From NCBI GenBank assembly GCA_027066265.1, contig JAMOOB010000313.1:1-8254 (forward strand): a stretch of 8,254 bases of DNA. Reading direction: 5' to 3'. Numbering within the stretch: position 1 is the stretch's first letter; each line of letters opens with the position of its first letter. Positions 1 through 5,756 of this stretch are shown here, one piece after another. Origin of the DNA: Desulfurococcales archaeon (GTDB taxonomy: Archaea > Thermoproteota > Thermoprotei_A > Sulfolobales > Ignisphaeraceae). The notes under the pieces are model-generated. The model saw nothing but the letters and a program-made list of their open reading frames with translations, did no database searches and had not been told where the DNA came from. A program made the translations under genes and the position numbers.

Positions 1-984
1 TAAGATTGCTGCTAAAGCTCCTGCGATGGCCCCGATGATCATCCCTATAGCTATGTATAGGACAGGATTGGTGCTACCTTCCTCACTAACAGAGGTTGTG
101 GTACTAATCGATGTTGTTGGGCTGGTATGGGTACTAATTGTTGTTTTGCGAGTTGTTACCGTAGTAATAGCGTAGCTCGAGGTCTTCGTCGTTGATGATT
201 CTGTATGGGGTATCGTACTCGTGCTACGGGATTGGGTAGGTCTTGTAGACGTGTTTAGCGATGGTATCGATGCGGTGATTGTTGTCGTCGTAGTGTTAGG
301 AGCTTGCGTAGGTTGTGTTGGGGTTAATGTGATCCGAGGCGTTGACTGAGTTGCTTGCGTTATGGTGCTTATTGTTGTAGTAATTGTAGTATACGTTGTT
401 GTGGTTGCTATCGTTGATGGCGTTGTGGTTGTAGGCGTCATGGTTGAAGTAGTTATCGTAGCCACGTATAGATACAACGTGTACGAACCTGGTTGTAGCA
501 CGAAGTAGAGCTTACCGTCGGGAGTTGATCGCAGGTCCCAACCAGTGGAAGGCTCTATGGATAGGATTGCGATGTTCTTCGGTAGGTATAGGTATGCTTC
601 GTACGTGGGTTTCAACACGATTTTGAGCACGTTAGGTTCTACGAAGTAGCTCTGGTTAAGGATGGCATCGATGTATACGGTTGTCGTTGCGTTCTCGAGT
701 TCTATACCTGGAAGGATTATCTCGAATCCCGTTCCGTTGAACGATACGAATACGGGCGAACCATTCTCATCGAAAGCTGTTATGGATTCTTCGATGAGTT
801 GATCGTTGAATGGTACGAAGACGTAGCTTGTGTTGACCTTCGTTACGATTAGAACATGAAGTGTGTAATCCTCGTCGAGTCGATACACGATCTGGACTGA
901 TAGTGGCGTGCTGGCGATAGTTGAGGCCATGATTCCGAGGAGTAGAATCAGTAATGCAAGCGATGCAATCCTGAGCATCTTCAT
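1..984 (-). CDS. Exported Thr-rich stalk protein with C-terminal membrane anchor (partial, 3' end beyond window)
   Basis: No family recognised. Reading from ATG at 984, 328 codons stay open to base 1 with no stop, so the C-terminus is missing. Residues 1-25 look like a signal peptide: Lys2 and Arg5, then a hydrophobic run (LALLILLLGIMA), then small residues. Residues 26-175 form a beta-rich extracytoplasmic domain with Asn-X-Ser/Thr sequons at N51, N83, N98 and N110. Residues 178-300 are a low-complexity stalk with 54 Thr in about 123 residues plus Ser and Pro, with further sequons at N230 and N244, as in heavily O-glycosylated surface stalks. Residues 306-328 are hydrophobic with small Gly/Ala positions, a probable membrane helix. 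The start is supported by AAGGAGA just upstream. What follows the helix is unseen: it may end in a short tail, or continue into a cytoplasmic domain. Function unknown; surface or cell-envelope protein inferred. Confidence 0.8.
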   Translation of the reverse strand, partial: MKMLRIASLALLILLLGIMASTIASTPLSVQIVYRLDEDYTLHVLIVTKVNTSYVFVPFNDQLIEESITAFDENGSPVFVSFNGTGFEIILPGIELENATTTVYIDAILNQSYFVEPNVLKIVLKPTYEAYLYLPKNIAILSIEPSTGWDLRSTPDGKLYFVLQPGSYTLYLYVATITTSTMTPTTTTPSTIATTTTYTTITTTISTITQATQSTPRITLTPTQPTQAPNTTTTTITASIPSLNTSTRPTQSRSTSTIPHTESSTTKTSSYAITTVTTRKTTISTHTSPTTSISTTTSVSEEGSTNPVLYIAIGMIIGAIAGALAAIL

Positions 985-991
985 GATCTCC

Positions 992-1014
992 TTACCTAGG
1001 CTTGCTCTAGGTAA
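992..1014. promoter_or_regulatory. 8-bp inverted repeat in the leader/promoter of the Thr-rich protein gene
   Basis: The arms TTACCTAG (992-999) and CTAGGTAA (1007-1014) are perfect inverted complements around a 7-base spacer. On the minus strand the second arm runs straight into the GGAG of the Shine-Dalgarno for the gene starting at 984. A TATA-like ATTTTTAC lies at about 1019-1026 on the same strand, which would place the transcript start inside the repeat. It could be a DNA operator overlapping the start point, or an RNA hairpin beside the ribosome binding site. Both readings are inference. Confidence 0.4.
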
Positions 1015-1090
1015 AGAGGTAAAAATCCGTATCGTGACTCGATATGCGAGTGTTTGAATAACAACAATTATACTCGTTAAAGCTTGGGAG

Positions 1091-1098
1091 CTATATAC
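1091..1098 (+). promoter_or_regulatory. TATA-like box of gor
   Basis: CTATATAC fits an archaeal TATA element. With the usual spacing of about 26 bases, transcription would begin near 1121. That is downstream of the TTG at 1084, the earliest in-frame start of the gor frame, and about 14 bases before GTG at 1135. A second, weaker AT-rich element (TTATACT) lies near 1067-1073. The box is used here to argue for the shorter gor start. Confidence 0.45.
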
Positions 1099-1134
1099 CT
1101 AGCTTCACGACAAGGTATCGATGGGGTGTGGATA

Positions 1135-3117
1135 GTGAACCCCTTCTACCGGGTACTGCGCGTCGATGTAGCTACGCGATCGTGGAACGTTAAGGAGTAC
1201 GATGTTAAGGAAGAGAGAGTGCTGGGACCTATCGATGCTGGTGTAAAGATACATCTCGAGGAGGTCGAGAGCTGGAGATACGATGTATTCGATCCACGCA
1301 ATGTCCTTCTACTTGGATGCGGTCTGTTTGCAGGATCGAAACTCTTCGGTGTTCATAGGCTAGTCGCCGTGTTCAGAAGCCCTGAATCCAAGGTTCTACA
1401 CGTATCGACGATGGGTGGCGCAGCGTACAAGTTCGTTGGTTGCGGTGCTCATGCAGTCGCCATAGAGGGTAAAGCACGGCGTCCAACGATAGTCGTGGTC
1501 AAGGGTGGTAAGGAAGGCGTTGAGAAGGTAGAGTTCGTAGAACTCTACGAGGATCAGCTCTGGGACATCTTCACATTCTACGAAGGTTATCGCGGAGCTT
1601 ACGCATTAACGAAGTGGATCGTCGATAACATGCGCGACGTCATTGAAAGATACCGTGCACGAATAGTAGCTGTAGGTCCGGCAGCATTCAAAACAATCTT
1701 CGGAGCACTCGTATCGATAGATGTAGATCCTAAGAGTGGTAGACTCGTAGAAGGTAGCGAAGATTTCGCTGCACGTGGAGCACCTGGATCGGTGCTCGCA
1801 CGAGCACACAACGTTGTAGCGATAGTGGCTGGCGGTGATTGGACTCCGCCTATTCCCGAAGAGCTTAAGGATCCCTCTAAACTGAATGAATTGTTCAACA
1901 AGTTGCTAGGCAAGAGCTTCGTGGATACTGTGCTTAGCGCTGGAAAGAAGTATCGATACGATCCTAGCTACGGCGTTGGAGGTACGTTCGGCGTAAACTA
2001 CCCACACTACAGGGAATTGCTACCGATGTTCAACTTCAACAGTATGTATCTCGATAAGAGTGTTAGGAAGAGGTTGGCGGACATCATAATCGAGAAGTTC
2101 TGGAAACCATTCAAGGTAGAAACGTTCGACAAGAACCGTGTATGGAGAACGTGTGGCGAACCATGCCCACTCGCATGCAAGAAAGTTTGGAGAGGTAAGA
2201 AAGTCGATTACGAGCCATTCCAAGGATTTGGACCACTACTAGGAATCTTCGATCTGGAGCTAACGACGGAGCTGGTTGACCTAGTTGATCAGCTGGGATT
2301 CGATGCTATAGGTACTGCTCAAATCGTTGCTTGGCTACTCGAAGCAGTTTATCGAGGTCTACTATCCCCCGAAGAGATTGGTATCGGTGCAAAGCCCAAC
2401 CTCGACCCCATGACCATGAACCTAGAGGCGTGGTCTGTGAACGCGATACTTGCGCGTCAAATACTCCTAGGGCTCGTCGAACACAAGACTGAGGTGCTAA
2501 AGATTGTCGCTGAGAACGGTCTTAGAAAAGCTGCAAAGCTACTAGACGAAAAGTTTGCTGAACGCATTGCTAGAACCAAGATAAGGTTCGAAGATCTAGC
2601 AATCTACCTCCCGTACGGAGACGATGGGTACATGACTCCCAACCTATACTGGGCACCCGGATTCATAGCCCCAATAATGGTTACGGGACGCTACTGGACG
2701 AACTACTCAGCAACGTTTGCTGAACCAGAGGAGTTCGCTAAGAGCGTATGTACGAGAGCCTTGAAGGAGTACGAAGATGATAACGCTGGTGTATGCAGGT
2801 TCCATCGAGGATGGTTCGAAAAGATTGCGCAGAAATTGTACGAGTTGATAGGTATAGAAATCGATCTCGATGAACATGCAAAGGAAGTGTATAGGAAATT
2901 CATCGAGTATGCTAAGAAAGCAGGTTACGTACCTAGATACCTAGAGAGCGAGAAAGCAAAGGATCTATACGTAACGATTGCCCGCGAAATCGGAGTCTAC
3001 GACTGGTTCACGAAGTTCGTGCAGGATAAGGATGGTGCATTGAAGGAGTGGTGGAAACGATTCTCAGCTATCTTCGCCGAGTTCATGGGTGTAGAACCTT
3101 CCTATGTTGAACTCTAA
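1135..3117 (+). CDS. gor: Glyceraldehyde-3-phosphate:ferredoxin oxidoreductase (GAPOR), tungsten-pterin enzyme
   Basis: Member of the aldehyde ferredoxin oxidoreductase (AOR) superfamily, and within it closest to Pyrococcus GAPOR as I remember that sequence. Shared stretches include STMGGAAY, GSEDxAARGxPGSVLxRAHNVVAIV, GGTFGxNYP, TCGEPCPxxCKK, GRYWT and CRFHRGW. GAPOR oxidises glyceraldehyde-3-phosphate to 3-phosphoglycerate with ferredoxin as acceptor, replacing GAPDH plus phosphoglycerate kinase in modified glycolysis; it is cytoplasmic. Counting from GTG 1135, the [4Fe-4S] ligands are C340, C344 and C348 (CX3CX3C) plus C554. The reading frame is open from TTG 1084 (677 aa). I prefer GTG 1135 (660 aa) because GGGGTG lies 6 bases upstream, a TATA box lies inside the longer version, and the family begins near FYRVLRVDV. 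Full length and apparently intact. It diverges from the Thr-rich protein gene and is followed 41 bases later by a small membrane protein gene. Substrate assignment within the AOR family rests on remembered similarity. Confidence 0.88.
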   Translation: MNPFYRVLRVDVATRSWNVKEYDVKEERVLGPIDAGVKIHLEEVESWRYDVFDPRNVLLLGCGLFAGSKLFGVHRLVAVFRSPESKVLHVSTMGGAAYKFVGCGAHAVAIEGKARRPTIVVVKGGKEGVEKVEFVELYEDQLWDIFTFYEGYRGAYALTKWIVDNMRDVIERYRARIVAVGPAAFKTIFGALVSIDVDPKSGRLVEGSEDFAARGAPGSVLARAHNVVAIVAGGDWTPPIPEELKDPSKLNELFNKLLGKSFVDTVLSAGKKYRYDPSYGVGGTFGVNYPHYRELLPMFNFNSMYLDKSVRKRLADIIIEKFWKPFKVETFDKNRVWRTCGEPCPLACKKVWRGKKVDYEPFQGFGPLLGIFDLELTTELVDLVDQLGFDAIGTAQIVAWLLEAVYRGLLSPEEIGIGAKPNLDPMTMNLEAWSVNAILARQILLGLVEHKTEVLKIVAENGLRKAAKLLDEKFAERIARTKIRFEDLAIYLPYGDDGYMTPNLYWAPGFIAPIMVTGRYWTNYSATFAEPEEFAKSVCTRALKEYEDDNAGVCRFHRGWFEKIAQKLYELIGIEIDLDEHAKEVYRKFIEYAKKAGYVPRYLESEKAKDLYVTIAREIGVYDWFTKFVQDKDGALKEWWKRFSAIFAEFMGVEPSYVEL

Positions 3118-3158
3118 CGACAACACATTTTTCGATTTCCGGAGAAACGTAAATATCT

Positions 3159-3482
3159 ATGCATTGTGTAGCCAGTTACGGTGTTGCGAACTTGATCTCG
3201 TCGATCAACATCATTAGGTACAGCGGTCTTGCAATAATAGTCGTGGGCTTAGTAATGCTCATTCATGCAGCATCCATAGCTCTAACGTTCTTGAGTAGCT
3301 ATACATGTGTCGTAGAAACGAGCTCAGCTGAATCAACGCTGATTACTGCAACGAAATGCTTGGTGGATTTAGCCATTAGGCTTGGGTTCCTAGGTATATA
3401 CGTATGGATAGGAGGATTAGTGATGCTTCGCGGAATCTCGATGGTTAAAGAAATGAAGTCTGAAACACACTCAACCACTTAA
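3159..3482 (+). CDS. Small two-helix membrane protein, unknown function
   Basis: Not recognised. The 107-residue frame has two hydrophobic helices, at about residues 21-45 and 68-95. Arg20 precedes the first helix and R91, K97 and K100 follow the second, so both ends are probably cytoplasmic. The connecting loop of about 25 residues holds Cys50 and Cys67, one near each membrane boundary, which could form a disulfide outside the cell. It begins 41 bases after gor on the same strand; a short T-run (3128-3132) lies between, so co-transcription is uncertain. The ATG at 3159 has GGAG only at about 14 bases distance. TTG at 3192 (codon 12) has GGTG 8 bases upstream and an AT-rich AAATATC about 35 bases upstream, so a 96-residue product is a real alternative. 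Nothing in the sequence ties its function to gor. Confidence 0.65.
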   Translation: MHCVASYGVANLISSINIIRYSGLAIIVVGLVMLIHAASIALTFLSSYTCVVETSSAESTLITATKCLVDLAIRLGFLGIYVWIGGLVMLRGISMVKEMKSETHSTT

Positions 3483-3489
3483 ACGCATT

Positions 3490-3504
3490 CCATAGCTTTT
3501 ATGG
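3490..3504. terminator. Possible small hairpin between convergent genes
   Basis: CCATA (3490-3494) and TATGG (3500-3504) can pair around a GCTTT loop in the 33-base gap between two convergent genes. The stem is only 5 bp and A/T-rich, so it may be chance. Archaeal termination generally relies on U-runs, and only TTTT is present here. Confidence 0.2.
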
Positions 3505-3515
3505 TTTGGTTAGCG

Positions 3516-4064
3516 TCATGCCTTCAGGTAGATGGCTAAGCCTTGCAATGCTTGTTCGATACTTACATGGTTGCGATGCGCATACCTAAGCACGATCTGT
3601 AGGTATGTACTCAACATGTTGAAGACAGCTTCGATCTCGTCTCTATGAATGCGTAGAGCGCCCATATCTAGGGAAAGCTCTTCTTCGCTGAGAGCTTCGC
3701 TCAACTTCTTCACAACTGTTTCGCTAGGAACGTTCTCTTCGACAAACGATGCGGCTCCATCCTCTACAACAACGAGTCTAGGTCTATACATCTCCAACAC
3801 CTTAATTACGGCTTCAGGATCGTCGTATACGTAAAGCAATGCTTGCGGATCTTCGTTGCGAAGCTTCTCTATCAGGGGTTCGAACATCTTCTCCATACGT
3901 GAAAGGTAGTTGGTAAGATCTTCCTTAGGAACCTTGGATACGTGTATGAATTTCGATAGGAAACCCTCCTTGAATAAGGTATGTAAGGTTTGATCCTCGA
4001 GCATCAGTATCGCGAAAGCTTTAAGCTCTAGAAAGCTTCCGTAATCGAGGAAGCACACCTTCAT
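3516..4064 (-). CDS. Uncharacterised protein of about 182 residues
   Basis: No family recognised. From ATG 4064 the protein begins with a strand-like segment, MKVCFLDYG, followed by alternating helices and strands. The segments PQALLYVYDD and RPRLVVVEDG look like two buried beta strands ending in acidic residues, suggesting a Rossmann-like alpha/beta core in the first 110 residues. The C-terminal 60 residues are mainly helical (ALRIHRDEIEAVFNMLSTYL, then an amphipathic end). There is no signal peptide or membrane segment, so it is probably cytoplasmic. An upstream ATG at 4076 would add four residues. The 4064 start is preferred because GGTG lies 5 bases before it, while 4076 has no Shine-Dalgarno. 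A TATA-like CTTTTATTC at 4095-4103 (minus strand) supports a transcript beginning near 4073. It is convergent with the small membrane protein gene and divergent from guaA and the candidate guide RNA. Confidence 0.72.
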   Translation of the reverse strand: MKVCFLDYGSFLELKAFAILMLEDQTLHTLFKEGFLSKFIHVSKVPKEDLTNYLSRMEKMFEPLIEKLRNEDPQALLYVYDDPEAVIKVLEMYRPRLVVVEDGAASFVEENVPSETVVKKLSEALSEEELSLDMGALRIHRDEIEAVFNMLSTYLQIVLRYAHRNHVSIEQALQGLAIYLKA

Positions 4065-4103
4065 TGTTACACCCATTACATTGATGCTTGCCTAGAATAA
4101 AAG

Positions 4104-4152
4104 ATGATGAGGAGCCGTGCGGCGGATTGATGAAGAGTAAACCCTGGGCTGA
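4104..4152 (+). ncRNA. Candidate box C/D guide sRNA upstream of guaA
   Basis: The spacing fits an archaeal dual-guide C/D RNA: C box ATGATGA (4104-4110), 12-base guide (4111-4122), D' CGGA (4123-4126, one change from CTGA), 3-base spacer, C' ATGAAGA (4130-4136, one change), 12-base guide (4137-4148), D box CTGA (4149-4152). Such RNAs bind L7Ae, Nop5 and fibrillarin and direct 2'-O-methylation at the target base opposite the fifth guide base upstream of D or D'. Predicted targets are CCGCACGGCUCC (A at position 5) from the first guide and CCCAGGGUUUAC (G at position 5) from the second; I have not placed them in rRNA or tRNA. C and D are perfect but the internal pair is degenerate, so this is less secure than the element at 7895-7945. 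It may be processed from a longer guaA leader, since no clear promoter of its own is visible. Confidence 0.5.
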
Positions 4153-4189
4153 TCAATGTAGAAAAAGCATACATTAGGAAGCGATCCTA

Positions 4190-4196
4190 GGTGGTG
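4190..4196 (+). promoter_or_regulatory. Shine-Dalgarno deciding the guaA start
   Basis: GGTGGTG matches the anti-Shine-Dalgarno end of archaeal 16S rRNA (CACCUCC) and ends 3 bases before GTG 4200. The GTGs at 4191 and 4194, also in frame, lie inside this site and are therefore unlikely starts. Confidence 0.55.
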
Positions 4197-4199
4197 TAC

Positions 4200-5756
4200 G
4201 TGAGTTGGAAACCTTACAGAGAACACGACACGGTGCTGATCCTCAACTTCGGTGGTCAGTATACGCACCTCATTTCGAGACGCGTACGTGAACTCAACGT
4301 GTATAGCGAGATTGTGCACTATCACCAGTTCGATCGTAGCATCGTTGAAGAGATCAAGCCCAAGGCCATAATACTCTCCGGAGGTCCTCGAAGTGTGTGT
4401 GAACCCAATGCTCCTAGAGTAGATAGCTGGATCCTAGGCCTAGGAATACCGATCCTAGGGATCTGCTATGGACATCAACTGCTCGCCACCATGATTGGTG
4501 GCGAAGTTAAGCGTGGCGTAGGTGAGTACGGTAGGACTAGGATACGCATCGAGGTGAGAGATACTCTCTTCGAGGGATGGGGAGATGAGGAAGATGTGTG
4601 GATGAGTCACAGTGACTACGTTGCTTCGCTGCCCAGCAATGCAGTAGTGCTAGCGAGATCCTGTGAAACTGGATACATTGCAGCGTTCAAACTGATAGAC
4701 AAACCGATCTACGGAGTGCAATTCCATCCAGAAGTTGTTCACACTCCTCGTGGAAAGAAGCTTCTCGAGAACTTCGTTCTGAAGATTGCTGGATGTAGAC
4801 CGACGTGGAGAATGGAGAACATCGTGGATAAGCTCGTGGAGGAGGTACGAAGCATTGTTGGACCCAGCGATAAGGTGTTGTGTGCGCTCAGCGGAGGTGT
4901 AGACTCCACTGTAACGGCATTGATCGTTAAGAGAGCCGTCGGTGATAGACTCGTTGCGGTGTTTGTAGATCACGGACTTCTAAGGGAGGGAGAACGTGAA
5001 GAGGTTTTAGAGAATCTCCGGAAGCTAGGTCTGAACCCATTGTTTGTAGATGCAAGCAAGAGATTCCTCGAAAGCTTGAGAGGCGTTGCGGATCCCGAAG
5101 AAAAGAGATTGATAATAGGTAGACTGTTCGCCGAGATCTTCAAGGAGATTGCTTCTAGAGATCCTTCGATAAAATGGCTTGCGCAAGGAACAACGTATCC
5201 AGACGTTATAGAGAGTGGTGCGGTTCCAGGTGCCGATAGGATAAAGAGTCATCACAACGTTGCTGGTCTTCCACGTGAATTAGGGTTGGGAGTTATCGAA
5301 CCCATAAAGTACCTATACAAAGATGAGGTTCGTAAACTTGCGTTAGCGCTCGGAGTACCGCGCGAAATAGCTTATCGACATCCATTTCCGGGTCCCGGAC
5401 TTGCCGTGAGGATAATCGGTGAGGTTACCGAGGAGAAGCTCTTCATAGTTAGAAGGGCGTCGAAAATCGTTGAGGAAGAGATTAAGCGTGCTGGTCTCTA
5501 CGATAAGGTATGGCAAGCGTTTGCAGTTGTTGGGAACGATAAGTGGGTTGGAGTAAAGGGTGATGCGCGAAGTCTTGGATACATCGTTATAGTTCGCATC
5601 GTTGAGAGCGAGGACGGTATGACTGCTGACTGGGCTAGGGTTCCGTACGAAGTATTGGATAGAATTGCTAGGAGGATAACGAACGAGATACCCAATGTTA
5701 CGATGGTTGTCTATGCCATAACTACGAAGCCTCCAGCAACCATAGAACCCTGCTAA
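4200..5756 (+). CDS. guaA: GMP synthase (glutamine-hydrolysing), fused amidotransferase and synthetase
   Basis: Converts XMP, ATP and glutamine to GMP, the last step of guanine nucleotide synthesis; cytoplasmic. From GTG 4200 it is 518 residues, normal for a fused GuaA. The N-terminal class I glutamine amidotransferase domain (about residues 10-200) has the nucleophile elbow GICYGHQ with Cys89, and GVQFHPEV with His176 and Glu178, completing the triad. The ATP-pyrophosphatase domain follows with the PP-loop SGGVDST (231-237) and QGTTYPDVIES. The C-terminal dimerisation domain ends with the XMP-binding KPPATIE motif. All key residues are present. Many archaea, especially euryarchaea, encode the two halves separately, so the fusion is worth noting. 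The longest frame begins at GTG 4191; the Shine-Dalgarno favours 4200. Its stop codon overlaps that of guaB, which lies opposite and encodes the preceding pathway step. Confidence 0.96.
   Translation: MSWKPYREHDTVLILNFGGQYTHLISRRVRELNVYSEIVHYHQFDRSIVEEIKPKAIILSGGPRSVCEPNAPRVDSWILGLGIPILGICYGHQLLATMIGGEVKRGVGEYGRTRIRIEVRDTLFEGWGDEEDVWMSHSDYVASLPSNAVVLARSCETGYIAAFKLIDKPIYGVQFHPEVVHTPRGKKLLENFVLKIAGCRPTWRMENIVDKLVEEVRSIVGPSDKVLCALSGGVDSTVTALIVKRAVGDRLVAVFVDHGLLREGEREEVLENLRKLGLNPLFVDASKRFLESLRGVADPEEKRLIIGRLFAEIFKEIASRDPSIKWLAQGTTYPDVIESGAVPGADRIKSHHNVAGLPRELGLGVIEPIKYLYKDEVRKLALALGVPREIAYRHPFPGPGLAVRIIGEVTEEKLFIVRRASKIVEEEIKRAGLYDKVWQAFAVVGNDKWVGVKGDARSLGYIVIVRIVESEDGMTADWARVPYEVLDRIARRITNEIPNVTMVVYAITTKPPATIEPC

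Noticed and set aside
100..470. Dense GTT/GTA repeats on the plus strand resembling a tandem-repeat or CRISPR-like tract.
   Set aside because: They are the reverse complement of Thr codons in the stalk of the minus-strand protein; there is no regular repeat-spacer unit.
1599..1913. Open frame of about 104 codons antisense to gor, and similar frames antisense to guaA and guaB.
   Set aside because: Composition is shadow-like, no ribosome binding sites, and the opposite strand encodes conserved enzyme motifs.
4127..4133. TTGATGA as the C' box of the RNA upstream of guaA.
   Set aside because: It would leave no spacer after D' and give a 15-base second guide; using ATGAAGA at 4130-4136 gives a 3-base spacer and two 12-base guides, which fits the family better.
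4431..4460. Cluster of CCTAGG hexamers and repeated GATCCTAGG, also present at 4183-4191.
   Set aside because: Inside guaA they encode the ILGLG...ILG strand before the catalytic Cys, so coding constraint explains them; the upstream copy overlaps the Shine-Dalgarno and is probably chance.
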